Source: Hymenoscyphus infarciens (Eukaryota; Ascomycota; Leotiomycetes; Helotiales; Helotiaceae). From it: a DNA stretch of 64,000 bases. Location of the stretch: NCBI GenBank assembly GCA_001414345.1, contig LLCB01000001.1, forward strand, positions 248,001 to 312,000. The letters are read 5' to 3'. The position numbers were made by a program, and so were the translations under genes. Below the pieces are notes generated by a model, which was not told the origin of the DNA, searched no databases, and saw nothing but the letters and a program-made list of their open reading frames with translations. Positions 1 to 12,381 of this stretch are shown in pieces (positions within the stretch are counted from its first letter, which is position 1; each line of letters starts with the position of its first letter).

Positions 1-997
1 ACGACTTCGGTTAGGGCTGAGTGAGAGTCGAGAGAGCAAGCTGGAAGTTGTGAGCTAGAGCTCTAAGCTCCAGCCCCGCCCAGCCTCGCAATTGGAAGAC
101 TGAAAAGTGAGGGATGTCTGAACTGACGAATCAATAGCCCCTAATTATTGGCAGGGGTGTGCGGGAGGGCTAACCGAATGTAGAATAGCGTCTTGAGTGG
201 CTATGAATCGGCCCAGCAACCAACAGAACAACAAAGAGTGAGGGAGGAAGAACAAAAAATGCTGGCTGGAATTTGGGTTGAGGGTTGCAATACCTTCGCT
301 CCAATAAAGACTCGCAATTGGTGGATGTCTTGGCGGGACTAGCTTTGATATCGTGATGGTTTGGGTGTGACGGGACTTTGGCCGATGCCGCTTTGCCAGC
401 GTGCGTGGCTCACCATCGTCTTATTCACGAGTCTGGCCGCTAACGTCAGACTGATTGTTTGAAGCGGCACTTGGGATCCCAGCCAGGCCGAGCACGAGCA
501 CACTCATCAATCTCCTCGTCAATTGACCTGTGAATAATAATTGGCGTGTATATCTAGACAAAAGTGTAAGTGTACAATTATCTTGCCTAACAATAGCTTC
601 TTTATTCTTCATCTAGACGCTTTTCCCTATTGATGTTCCTCTGCATTCTTGGTTGCATAACAATAGAAAGAGAAACGACGCTTGTCTCGCTTAGTATTTT
701 AGCAAGAGCGCCCGCCCACTTTCTTCTGCAGAAGCTGGGGTTTTACTTGTACCTTCCAGCTTCTGTGCACTCTTCTCTTATCCCATGCAACAACACCTCT
801 CGACCAACCTTTAACCTACAACCTACAACCTCTCGACCGCCCACCGCAATCACGACCCGGCCGACCACGAGAAACCACAATGATTCACGGATCCACCGGT
901 CGCGACTTGAAATAATCTCCCCGTTCCCTACGACTCACGACTCCCTCCTCCCTCCTCCCTCCCCCCTCCTCCCTCTTGTTCCTTTCAACCTTTCACA
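1..997. other. Upstream region of the sirtuin gene
   Basis: No supportable gene. The last 200 bases before the ATG at 998 are strongly C/T-rich on the plus strand (runs of CCTCC), a common look for fungal core promoters and 5' leaders. The short open frames here have no recognisable domain or splice structure. Confidence 0.6.
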
Positions 998-2883
998 ATG
1001 GCAGGCGCGACCGACGACTTGCCCACCTCTTCCTCCCCTCTTTCCTCCATCCACTCCTCCGAGCTCTCTTCCCCCCTCTCCAGCGTCGCCTCGAGATCGC
1101 CTACACCACCAGTCGATTATCCCTCGCCGCCCTCCAGCAACGGCGATGCAGTCATGTCCAAGGTGCGCGATTCCGAGAACGCGCCCGAACGCGAAGGTCC
1201 ACCCCCAGCCAAGAGAAGGAAGATTACCATACAAAAGGAGGAAAAGACACAATACCTAGATTTGATTGATCTGGCGGACAGTGACAGCGACTCGCACCAC
1301 AAGTCGCAAGATGCGAAATTGCAGAAGCTCATGGAGGTTTTGCGCTCCAAGCGTAAAATTGTTGTGATTGCAGGAGCTGGGATTTCCGTCTCTGCTGGGA
1401 GTGCGTATTTTCCCCCTCTCTTCCGATTGACCTTGCTAATTCTTCTGTAGTCCCCGACTTCCGTTCTTCGACAGGCCTTTTTACCACTCTTCGCAGCCAG
1501 CATAAATTGAAGTCCTCCGGAAAACACCTATTCGATGCTTCCGTCTACAGAGATGACTCGTCCACCAGCTCCTTTCACGACATGGTTCGCGAGCTGTCCC
1601 ATTTGACCAAGAAGGCCGCCCCGACCGCATTCCACCATATGCTTGCGACTCTCGCTGAGGAAGGCCGTTTGATGCGATTGTATTCTCAAAATGTTGATGG
1701 TATCGATACGGCTCTGGAGCCTCTTGCAACCAATGTTCCTCTCAATTCAAAGGGCCCATGGCCTAAAACTGTCCAACTTCACGGGGGCCTGGAGAAAATG
1801 GTGTGCACCAAGTGCGGCAAATTATCCGATTTTGACGGTGCGCTTTTTGAAGGTCCAGAAACGCCAAGCTGCATGGAATGTGAAGAGACGGACGCAGTTA
1901 GGGTAGCAGCAGGACTCCGGAGTCATGGAATTGGTCGCTTGCGCCCCAGGATGGTTCTCTACAATGAGTTCAACCCAGATGAGGACGCAATCGGGGCAGT
2001 CAGCCACGCTGACGTCAAAAATCGACCTGATGCTGTAATTGTGGTTGGTACGAGTTTGAAGGTTCCAGGAATTCGTCGATTAGCACGTGAGATGTGCAAA
2101 TCAACCAGAGACCGACGAGGAGGATTTACTGCATGGATTAATGTTGACCCGGAACCTGTTGGTCTGGATATGAAGGATTGCTGGGACATGGTTGTTCGAG
2201 CAGAATGTGATGATGTTGCACGATATGTTGGACTTCCACACTGGGACGACAAGAATTACGGGGAGTATAAGATTCATGATGGGGAAACGGTCACAGGTAG
2301 AGAGGTCAGTGTGGTTCTTGACTCGAAACCTGTTGATGTTATCAAAAACCGAGGTATCTTGACACCATCCGACAGTCCTCGACACCAGAGCCCAACACCA
2401 TACAAGGATATGCCAAAATTGAAGCAACCTCAGCTATCATTTGCTACCGGCAATCCTGTCAAACTTACCAAAGCTGGGAAACCGAAAGAAAAACCTGGGC
2501 CAAAGCCTGGACCAAAGCCCGGATCGAAGCCTGCAGGTATTTCGAAGCCTGCATCAAAACCTGGACGAAGGCCCGGGACCAAGAATGGAGCAGGCAGAAA
2601 GCCTTTACCAGATTCAAAACCAATCAGCAATATGCTCACGAAGCATTTGACTGCCGCAAAAACCAACACAGCGAACGGCAAACAGCCAAAGTCTGTGGCA
2701 TCTGGATTTGGTGCGCCGCCTAGCACACCAATGCAACCTGTCCCTCCTTGCGATCTCCGGACCAACAGTGATCCTTTCGCGAAATCAGCACAGGTCGCTG
2801 TTGAAATTCCAATCTACAATCGTCATGAGACTGTATCACCAAAAGGCAGGGTTCCCAACGGCATGGCGGATTTACTTTCATAG
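998..2883 (+). CDS. NAD-dependent histone deacetylase, sirtuin Hst3/Hst4 class
   Basis: A class I sirtuin that removes acetyl groups from lysine using NAD; Hst3/Hst4 relatives act in the nucleus on histone H3 K56 after replication. Two exons, 998-1400 and 1451-2883 (50-bp GT-AG intron), give 611 residues. Splicing joins the NAD-binding motif GAGISVSAGIPDF (about residues 126-138), which is the best proof of the junction. Further motifs are QNVDGID (about 214), catalytic His in HGG (about 245) and two zinc Cys pairs, CTKC (253-256) and CMEC (275-278), followed by GTSLKVPG. The N-terminus is Ser/Pro-rich with an NLS-like PAKRRK (70-75) and an LDLIDL stretch followed by alternating Asp/Ser. The C-terminal 200 residues are low-complexity with GPKPGPKPGSKP repeats. 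Hst3 and Hst4 cannot be told apart without a tree. Confidence 0.93.
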
Positions 2884-3935
2884 TCAATCCGATTGATGGC
2901 TGTCGTCTTGTGTCACCCTTTCCACATCATAGCGTAGGAGTTTTGGTGGGCGCTCGGGTCATAATACAGAGTTTTCGATGGGGGAAGGAGTGTTCATCGT
3001 ACTATATCATAAAGAGGCGTTTTTGTTTTGTTCTCGTACAGGGTGGGTGGTGGTGTTTCTTCTGTTGCTATTCCAACACAAGACTAAATGATGATGGACT
3101 TGAGGAGGGGATCAAGACCGGCATTAATCATGTACACCTGCGGTTGTTTTTTTGCGGAGGTTTTTGGCATTGCAGTTACACTTATAAATAGGTACGGGGG
3201 ATTAGGAGAATTTGTACTGATCCGGAGGGATGGATTGAGAGTTGTGCAACTGGGGTGGGGCACTTAGTTGCATTACTGTACATACATATACACTTTTGCA
3301 TAAATTGGACTTTTGATGTGATGATTCTGAAATAGCGTTGTCTCATTCTTTTGTATTTCTCCATCCACGTTCACGAACGAAGGGGTGTGATTTCACTTGA
3401 CACTTTCCTTTTCTTTCCGTTTCTTTTTTCTTTTTATTTATTTATTTATTTTTCATTAATCGAAGTGACCTTTAAATGACTAACTAGGATAGGGGTAACT
3501 GAAACCGACAATTTCGATTTTGTCGCTATACGCCTTTTTTTTTTCTCTCTCTGTGGGTTTACTTGCTTGCTTGCTTGCTTACTTACTTACTTGCTTAATA
3601 TGTAAGAGGCTTAACTTTCCTTGTTTTAATTTACTACTACTACTTTTTAAGACTCTTATTTTCTTATTTTCTTATATATATATTATGTATGTGTTTTTGA
3701 TTTGGTTTGGTTTGGTTTGGTTTGGTTTGTTATTACTAGTGTACTCTACTCTATCAAGAAGAGCTTTATGGAGAGTGTAGAGTACTATACCATACTACTC
3801 TTTATAAGAATTTTTCTCTATCTATCTAGCTATCTATCTGCCTATTTACCTGCCTCTTTGGAAGAAATAACTAGAGAGAAGAAGACTATTTGGAAAATAA
3901 AGTTAGTACTTGAGTAGTTAAGAAGTTAAGAAGTT
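2884..3935. other. 3' flank of the sirtuin gene grading into AT-rich DNA
   Basis: No gene seen. From about 3400 the sequence turns strongly AT-rich and carries short tandem repeats: TTGC/TTAC tetranucleotides near 3560-3595 and five TTTGG units near 3700-3728. The open frames here are hydrophobic low-complexity translations of these repeats. Confidence 0.6.
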
Positions 3936-4562
3936 ACGGTGTTTATTATTATAATAATTAATACTTTTATTCTCTAAATAATCGTAAATACCTAGAATAT
4001 CCTTTAAATTAACTAAAAAGTAATTATTCTCTCTCTTAAATAATACCTCTTAAAAATAAGAGTATTCTAGTTAGAAAAGAGAGATGTTTAAGTTAGTTAT
4101 TACTTACTATTTTTACTATAATACTTAATACTTTTATCTTCTAAATTAATTAAAAAGTAACTATTATATTTCTTAAATAATATCTCTTAAAAATAAGAGT
4201 ATTCTAGTTAGAAAAGAGAGATGTTTAAGTTAGTTTCTACTTTTTCTTAATTTAAGTATTCTCTTAAGACTTAATATCCTTCTTCTTTTATACTCTAATT
4301 ACCTCTTATCTCTTAACTAAAAGTAGTAGATACTATATAAGATTATAATCTTAAGATACTAGCTTTAATTTACTTAAAAATAAGTAGTATAATATAGTAA
4401 AAATAGTAAGTAATAACTAACTTAAATCTCTCTCTTTTCTAACTAGAATACTCTTATTTTTAAGAGCTATTATTTAAGAGATAGAATAGTTACTATTTAG
4501 TTAATTTAAAGGATATTCTAGGTATTTACGATTATTTAGAGAATAAAAGTGTTAATTACCGT
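3936..4562. repeat. AT-rich palindromic element with a direct partial copy inside
   Basis: The left arm (about 3958-4131) reappears as reverse complement at about 4386-4555 with roughly nine in ten bases matching by eye; both contain TAAATACCTAGAATATCC. A second, shorter direct copy of the left arm follows at about 4129-4235. The outer ends may be ACGGT at 3936-3940 and ACCGT at 4558-4562. No reading frame survives. Extreme AT content and abundance of TA steps suggest a decayed transposable element, possibly mutated by RIP; that is an inference. Confidence 0.7.
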
Positions 4563-4930
4563 TTATATAATCTATATTTAGTAAAGAAAAGCTACTAGCG
4601 CGATTTATTTAGCTTGATTTAGAGGTTTTCTATTTATCGTTTTTCTATATTATAGTTAAGTAGTTAGTCTAGTATACTTTATTTACTTATTATACTAGTA
4701 GTGTTAATTAATTATATTATGACTTAGTAAGTTTAACTATTCTATTATATTACCTGTAATTATTTAAAGTTAATAAAATGAAGTTCGGAGTGTCCTAGAA
4801 GCATAGGGGTATAGACACTTAGCTAGGTATCCTTCACTTATTATAGATATTTTGGAATTCCTGGAATAGTTGAGTTAGCTGAATAGAGCATAGAGAAGAA
4901 TTTATACGAAGTTTAGAGTGTTTTTGTTTA
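4563..4930. other. AT-rich spacer between two repeat elements
   Basis: Very AT-rich, no coding frame of substance and no recognised motif. It lies between the palindromic element and the MITE-like element and looks like the same decayed repeat-rich block. Confidence 0.5.
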
Positions 4931-5377
4931 GGGCCTGTTTGGCTCGCATAAATTATTTAAATATATATAAGGATATTTGACGAGATGTCCTAAATATTAA
5001 CCTCGTATAAGTTGGTGTATATCGTTAAATGTTTCTTAATATTTTGAGTAATCGTTTAGCTCGTGGTGCATATGTTGGTGCACATGTTGGTGTATAAGGT
5101 ATAGAGCTATGCTAGTAGTGGTATACTAGTACTAGGTGGTAGAGGATATATATGAACTTTTAAAGATTTACATCTCTAGAGGTCTAAATCTTTTTTTGGT
5201 AGTGCATATCCTATTTATATATGTACTAAGATATACGAGGTTAAACGAGGTATTTACATCACTTTTAAATATGTATACTAAACACTGGTGCATATATAGA
5301 ATTGGTGTATATATATAGATATTACCTCCTGATTTTTGGTGGTGCATATTCTAGATATGCACGAGCCAAACAGGCCC
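4931..5377. mobile_element. Non-autonomous PIF/Harbinger-like element (MITE), 447 bp
   Basis: The ends are a perfect 16-bp terminal inverted repeat, GGGCCTGTTTGGCTCG at 4931-4946 and its reverse complement at 5362-5377. The element is flanked on both sides by TTA (4928-4930 and 5378-5380), a 3-bp target duplication as made by PIF/Harbinger transposases. There is no transposase frame inside, so it could only move with enzyme supplied elsewhere. The interior holds several copies of a GGTGCATAT-like motif (near 5066, 5200, 5288 and 5339), candidates for transposase-binding sites. The superfamily call rests on TIR and TSD form only. Confidence 0.8.
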
Positions 5378-5701
5378 TTAATCTGTGATTGATGAATAAA
5401 GCATCCCAGGTCGCTCTTTTCTTTCAAGGAATACGAATGTCAAACTCCTCTGCCCCGACAAGGGAGCGAAGAATAGTAGGTTCAATAAACACGCAAGGTA
5501 AACTCACAATCCAGTGGAAATAATCCAGGCTGATAAGTTCTTAGAATGCTAAAAATCCGGCTGATGGTTAAAAACATACTTGAAATAAGAAAGAAGCTTT
5601 TCATAGGCATCTTGGTGGCTATGAGGCCAGACCATTTTGGGGTACCCACCTTATCGGTAACGTTCCTAGACCTAGATCGTCTTTTTCGGGAAATGATACT
5701 A

Positions 5702-8656
5702 TCATGTACCGGCCGCTGCAGGAGTTTCGGGAGTTGTAGCTGCTACTGCATCTCCACTTGCCTCACCACTACTTGCCTCACCTCCCGCGCCCTCACCGTT
5801 ACCACCACTCATCACCGGTTCTTCAACCTTCTTCTCCTTCCCCTTAGGAGTATCACTTTTCAAAAACTCCTTCACCCGGTTCCCAACCCCAATCCCATTC
5901 TCCACCTCCAACCTCGCAATCTCCTTCTTCATCTCATCAATTTTATCCTGGGCCTCACATCTCTTCTTCCTCTTCTCCTCCTTCTCGGCATCGATCTTTT
6001 TCTGTACATCGACTTTCTCCTTTGCGAGTTTGTGGAAAGAGCGGTAGGTCATGGAACGGCCTGGGGCGCCGCCTAGGATGTAAAAACCTAGACCTACTTG
6101 TTTATCTAGGAGTCCCTTTCCGCGTTCTGGACAGGGGGCGGGGATGGACAGGGAGAAGAGGGAGAGTCGCTCTTTTTTTCGGTAGGAGGGGGGACCGCCG
6201 CCTCGGAGGTGGAGGGTTGGTTGGGGATTTTTGGGGGATGGGATGCTTTCTGGGGTTGATGTTTCTGGTTCTGCTTCGGTTGAGGGAGTGGTTGGGCTGT
6301 TTGGAGGGGAAGGGGTGGAAGCATGACCGCCTCGAATATGTAAACGTGGACTTAATGTTGAAGTGGGGATGGGCATATCCATCCATGTTCTCGGTACGGG
6401 TTGCGGGGAAGAAGGAGGTGGTGTTGTTCCGTACCACCATTCTCTTTCTGGGCCTGAACTGTAGGTTGAGATTATGGAGTTTTCGAGGGAACAGGGTGTT
6501 GCGAGTGGGAGTCTTACTGGACTTGGTTGTTGAGATGTTGAGTTGGGGGTTATTAGGGAGCGAGAGCTTTGATTTTGAGGAGTTGGTTTGAGGAGGGGTT
6601 GGATGAGTGTTCTTCTCGCTGAAGATGAAGTCGGGAGGATGAGGGGACTTGAACTAGCTGGGGAGTTGACTTCGGGGTTTCGGCTATGTGGGGGAGGAAA
6701 CTTGGGCGATGATTGGGTTGAGAGATGATGACTGGTTAGATCATCCCCAAGATGTACATATGAGCCTCCCGGCTCTTTCGGTCCTTGGCCTGCTAAATAT
6801 TGCTCCATAGCAAACTGCAAAGATTCCTCCCGCAGAAACCTCGTCGACAAAGACTGCGATTCCTCTCCATACTCAACCCTTTCGTACCCGTCCTCTCTGT
6901 ACTCATAGCCTTCCCCATCCACATCAACAGGAGATGGAGAACCAACTCTCAATTCTTCATCATCAGTCTCGGAAAACCACTCAGGAACCAAACCCTCCCT
7001 CCCCTCAACAGGCGAACTTACAGGGGCAAGTAAATACATCTCCGAACTCCCAACAGGATCGGAAATCAGCGAAGCTTCATCAATCATGCCAGATTCCAAA
7101 GCACGTAAATATTTCTCGCCAACCGGAATAGATGCACCAGAAACGTCCCAATAGACAGGTGATTCATCGAGAGCGCAGAGAATTTCTTCTATTTCTGCTA
7201 CGTCTTCTCTCCTCGTGGCTTCCAGATCTTGAGCCTCGCGGTTTGCTAATATCGTGTTTAGCCCGAAATAATCATCTTCCTCTATTGTAACTTGAGGGTT
7301 GGGAAGAGAGGATGGAGGTGGTGGTTTGAAAATTTCGGGGTGTAAGATTCCAGGTGTTAGGATTGAATCCCGTGCTTTCTGTGCTCCTTCAGGGGATATT
7401 TCCTCTTCGGTCTCATGTCTCTCCTCGGGATGAACAGAAAGTGGAGTTCCCGGAGCTGAAAGTGGAAAAGACCAGGGAAGTTTGGGAAGACTTGCTTCCA
7501 TTGCTTGTTGTAATTCCACTTGGATATCTGTATTCGTTTGTCGTCTTTGGAAGAAGTGTTTCTTATTTAGCGAGGCCTGTCCCTCCAAATGGCCTGAGGT
7601 GAGAGATTGTTGGGAGTGGAGATTTCCTAAGGATTTTGATGTTGAGCTTGTGTGCCTTTTGGAGATGCTGAAGCTGCGTTTTTTGGATGATGGAATGCAG
7701 ATTTGGAGACCTGTTCGTTTTCGAGATCTCTCATTGGGTTCTTCCGGTTGGGAGATTGGTAGCGGTGAGAGATTTTGACGTGATTCTTCCATCTGGTAGT
7801 CTCTACTGGTTGATTGTTGGGTTGGCGTATTCCTCATTTCATTGAGATCTGGTGTATAATTGGGCTGTACCCTAACAAGAATGAAGTCGTCGCTGTACAA
7901 ACAGGCCTATTAGTATTCGCCGGCGCTACTGATTTCGTCTGTGGGATTTCTCGGCTAGAAAAATCAAAGAAGTTGAGATTCTTCAAGGAATAAAGGCATC
8001 AAAAAAAAGGGGATGGGGAAGAAGAATAAGTACCACTCATCAACTAAAATCTCTTCGGTGAAACTCCCGCCTAATCCACCATCTTGGTCTCCAATCACAC
8101 ATCTTCTAGAAAAGAAGTTCCATACACTTCTCTTCTGTCTCTTAACTTGCCTACCCTTCTCACTTGCCTCTTTCTGAGGTAAGGGGAAGTCTAGAGCTGG
8201 TGAGGTGCTCTCGAGAGGGGTAGCACAAACCATGTCCCTCGCCTCAGTAATTTGCTGTTCATGCTCAATATAAGTCGGACCAGCCAACAAATTCCTCTCT
8301 TGCCCACCATTCTTCTTTCCCATTCCCTTTCCATCCTTCTTCTTCCCTTTCTTCCTTCCCCTCTCTGCTCCTAGATCTTCCAAATCCCCAAGGTATCCAA
8401 GATCAGAAATCGAAGGAGCAGGAGAAGCACCTCTCACACCTCTCTCTTTCATCCGTTCTGTGCTTGAAGGAGAAATGGAAGGTGTAATTGAGGGAGTGGG
8501 AGAGGAATTAGGAGTTAACCAAGCCGTCAGTCTTTCGGTGAGACTTGGTTCTGGAGGGACGATGGAATCACGGCCCGTTAGAAGTGCTATAGTTCCTGGA
8601 TTTCGCTTTCGTTTCGAGATACGGGACGAAGAACGGGTTCGTGGTTGTGTGGGCAT
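5702..8656 (-). CDS. Orphan Ser/Pro-rich protein with C-terminal coiled coil
   Basis: Not recognised. Two exons on the minus strand, 8656-8034 and 7892-5702, with a 141-bp GT-AG intron (donor GTACTT); the junction keeps frame and yields 937 residues. The N-terminus is basic (RISKRKRNP near residue 12) and could be a nuclear signal; a Lys/Gly-rich patch follows near residue 100. The middle is acidic and Ser/Pro-rich and probably disordered. Two similar short motifs, LHIRGG and LHLRGG, occur in the last third, followed by a charged heptad-like stretch typical of a coiled coil and a Gly/Ala/Ser-rich tail. The long open second exon over GC-balanced sequence supports a real gene. Function is unknown; a scaffold or nuclear role is only a guess. 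Confidence 0.7.
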
Positions 8657-9805
8657 TTTGTTTTATTTGCTTCTATTTTCGGAGCCTCCGGTGAGGTTAG
8701 GTGGGATTTGGCATCTGGGATGTTGGGATAGCTTGGGGTTGGGATGGAAGGCCAGAGGCTGGATCTTGAAAGGAGGGACTTGAGACGGAGATACAAGACT
8801 TTATGTAACCGTCTTTGGAAGGGACGTGAATCATCATTTTCCCAGCCTGGTACTTGCTTCTTTATGATTATATAATTGTGGAGGACAATATGCGATCATC
8901 TATTAATATTGTGGGGGGGGGGGAGTAATTGGATTCCCGAATAAGGGATGGAGGTGGTGAATGGAAGAGGAGACCCACCCAAAACAAAGATCCATCTGAA
9001 TGAATCAGCAGAATCCGAGAAACTGGAGGAATGAATGAATCACAAAATCCCCAGTACAGACTGCCCACCCGGAGAAAAAATGTACTTGCAAGGGTGCATG
9101 GAACTTCATCCAAAAAATGCAGCAACCCATTATCAACCTCCTATTCACAAGAACAGCACGTCTTGAAAAAAGAACAACAGAAAAAGCACACGCATCAACA
9201 CCTCCGAAAACAAAACACAATAACATTCCTTTCATACAAGACAGGATCATCAGCTGGTGTGCAAGTGATGATTCACAACTTTGAATTCACACGAGTAACA
9301 CCCATATCTTGGCAGACTTCGGAACATATGCAAAAAGAGTTTCAAAAAATAAGCCCTTCCAGACCTTTTGAGGTAGCAAAGAAACAGAATGCCAAAGGTC
9401 GATTTTTCTTCGGCGGGGGTTTGAATGATTCCAAGTTCTTAGAGTAAATATGGCCGACGACTGGACATGTTGTCCCAATTAACTCCACACATCTTGGATA
9501 CAAAGCTGTCGGGATGTGACGGAGCGAAAATGGAAAAGCAACCCGGGCGTGATAGCTTCAAGTACAGTCTCAGGTCAAAGCTGGATATTGATCATTAGAC
9601 TCTACTCTACTCTAACATCACAGCCCAGGATATCAACATCTCGCTTCTCAAGCTTTAAAATAAAACATGGGTCTGTTAGCAAAAAGTGTCAACACTGCCT
9701 TGTTCCAAAAAAAAAAAAGGGAAGAAAAAAAGAGTCAATGAGAACAAAACGATGATAATACAGCCAAAAAGCAAGATAGAAACAAACACAGAGCTTATTC
9801 GTCCC
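8657..9805. other. Intergenic region between the orphan gene and V-ATPase H
   Basis: It holds the upstream region of the orphan gene and the 3' flank of the V-ATPase gene. A G run of about 11 lies near 8911-8922. Open frames here are Lys/Gln-rich translations of A-rich sequence and show no domain. No RNA gene seen. Confidence 0.55.
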
Positions 9806-11342
9806 TCATTTCGTCTCAAAGCTATATCTCAACCACCCAGAGAGAGCATTCAAACTCTCCCATCGAACCGTCTCATCCTTCTCCGCCATCAACTCCATAA
9901 CCCTAGTCTTCAATCCAAGTTTCTCCAATTGGTATCTCTTCTCGGGAACCTCCTTCACCAACCATCCCACATCATTACACGCAATAGCCAGAACCTGCTT
10001 GTCGTTCTCCCAAGGCTTGCTCATAATTTCTTGAAGCTTCCTAGCCAATTCGCCCTTCTCATGCTCGAGGATTCTACGGGCGTTTTCTGCCCAGAAGATT
10101 GTGTTTCGATGTGGTGGTGACCAACGCAGATGTCCCGAGTTGACTTCTGCGGCGTACTCGTCGAAGGTGGTTTGTGTCTTTGTATGCTCTTCCAACATCT
10201 CGGTCAGGGCTACGAGATCCTCTGTGAGATCTTGGTCGTTGGAATGTCGACCACTGATGTTCTGCAACAAAGCAGGAAGTCGAGCAAGTACAGCAGTAGG
10301 CAATAGAGTTTGCTTGTTGGCGGATAAGATGTTATAAAGTGAGGATATCAAAAGTCTGGTGGTTTTCTCTTTGGGGGAGAGGCGTAGAAGTTGGACGTAT
10401 AGCGGGATGATATCGTACTCGCTATCTGGTGTTAGCAAATCAATCAGTTCCCGGAGAAGACAAACTTACTCTTCAAGACCCTCGCCGATACTCTCTCCCT
10501 CGAAGCTCAACTGCCAAAGAACTAGAAGAACGTGGTATAATAACTGGAGACCAACTCCACCACCTAGAGAACCCTCAACGTTGCTTCGAATGCTAGGAGC
10601 ACCAGTCCAAAGAGCCGCAGAGTCTCCTTTTGGTCCTACACCAGCAGCTGTTCGCAGGATGTTGATAAGAGGCTGAATAGTCTCGTTTCTCTGTTGCCAG
10701 AACAAATCCCTCGACTTTGTGCCCCGCAACAAGGTGGAGTACTGCAAGACTGCTATATCCTGTAACCCCCCATCCGTAGTTTTGGTCAAAGTAGATAGAT
10801 ACGAGAACAGCTTTGGCATAGCAGCTGCCGCTTTGTCGGATGTATTCTTGTCTCCACCCATCATACTGGCGAGCACAGTCGATGTGAGGAGAGGTATTGG
10901 GCTTTCGGGATCGCTCGATTGCGCAAGGAGAGGTAGGAATGGCTTGTAGGGATCTGGGTGCTCCGAGAGAGCTTTCGATAGAGCGGGGATGCCTAGGATA
11001 TACTGTTAGCCCATGTTCATCATGTATCAGCTGTTGCCTATAGGTACCCTCAAGCAGATCTCCTAGGAGGACCAGAACATATTGTACCACATGGGGACTT
11101 TTCGCAGCAGACTCCAATACACTTGGTGCGCCCGCTCCACCTAAGAACAGTGCCCGATAACTATCTAGATCGCCTTCAATGATCTGTTGTCTCTGGTCTT
11201 TCCGAACCTTGTCTACTGCTCGAATCTTGCTCAATTGGTCGTCATTAACGGTACCAGCTCGGACAGCTCCATCCCAGGGAATCGGTCGAGCCCGAATGTT
11301 GTTTTGAAGTGAGGACAGGTACGTAGGAGGATCCAAAGACAT
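9806..11342 (-). CDS. VMA13: V-type proton ATPase subunit H (Vma13)
   Basis: Subunit H sits between the V1 and V0 sectors of the vacuolar/Golgi proton pump, activates ATP hydrolysis in the holoenzyme and silences free V1. Three exons, 11342-11048, 10992-10470 and 10421-9806, separated by 55- and 48-bp introns that both contain a GCTAAC branch point; total 477 residues, almost the length of the yeast protein. Armadillo-like helical content runs throughout, and the family-typical block RWSPPHRNTIFWAENARR lies in the C-terminal domain. The start ATG at 11342 opens directly into the conserved MSLDPPTYLSSLQNNIRARP region. Constitutive housekeeping expression is expected; nothing in the flank shows special control. 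Confidence 0.93.
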
Positions 11343-12381
11343 GATGAAAGGTTTCTTCAGCTCCAGGTTGTATGCGCGGAGAGTTGAAGACTAAAGCGTA
11401 CTTGGATGGTGGGTAGGTTGGGTGTAGCTTCCAGCTTGAAGCTTATCGATGCGGTCGCCAACCCAGGTTCGCTTGGTCCCTGCACCACCAACTGAGGTGA
11501 AGCTCCCTGTGATTCAGGCCAACATTTGATAAAGTCTTGGGAATAAATAATTTACAAGAATATTGCTCAAATATCTCAAGATTTGTTCTGGAGTTCTATT
11601 TTAGCGAGCAACATGACCTCCTCCAGTTGAAAGCAAATTCAAAACACCAGGTAGTAGAACAGGTCTCCTAGCAACAACAATTGTTTACTGTCCAGCTAGT
11701 TGCCGGCAGAGCTGGTAAAGCACGGGGCTTTGTTGTCCTGGTAAAGCATGTTGTCCGGCCTACAATCACAGCACAAAACACATCAAGAGCAAGCCGAATT
11801 TTAAAATATTAGTGAATTTTACTGTCTCTCCGCTACTGCTATTGCCGAGATGATACTCGTCCTTACATGCAATGGCTCTACCACTCTTCCAACTCGGAGG
11901 ATTCGTGATACCATTTCATTGCTGACGAAATTATGTACAAAGTTCTCCGGATGATACCGTAACACAAACAATCTCGAAACCCATTCCCCCAACATAGCAA
12001 CTCAAGGACTACCCGCTAGCACTTTTTGCCATGCATCTGAATTTGGACAGCGCACCTTGAGACGAGGGATAAAAAGCCAAACTCCATACGTCCGCAAAAT
12101 CAACAACGCCGACCAAGACTGAGAAGAAGAAAAAAGGGAAAATGATAGCGCGCGCAACACAGTTAACACGGACCAAGAGACAATAACACTCTCTCATGAC
12201 GTTGGTCCAGCTCAAAATCAGGCATGATGTAGCAAATGCCCTTGGACAGCAAGTGGTGTCTGAAAAAAAGTCATCCGTCTATCGTAATCTTCGTTCGTCC
12301 CATCCAAATAATGCAGGTGTGTGTATCCAGGAAGCAACTGATGCAAAGGTGTATTGTTTAGGAATATGATAATTGAACTTT
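11343..12381. other. Intergenic region between V-ATPase H and cyclin B
   Basis: It contains the promoter side of the V-ATPase gene and the 3' flank of the cyclin gene. No coding frame with domain or splice support, no repeat beyond short AT runs. Confidence 0.55.

Noticed and set aside
630..1259. Long plus-strand frame overlapping the sirtuin start
   Set aside because: It is a shadow in C/T-rich leader sequence; the sirtuin frame carries the catalytic motifs.
5546..7778. Plus-strand frames opposite the orphan gene
   Set aside because: They are antisense shadows of the 2.2-kb open minus-strand exon and have Leu/Arg-rich composition without domains.
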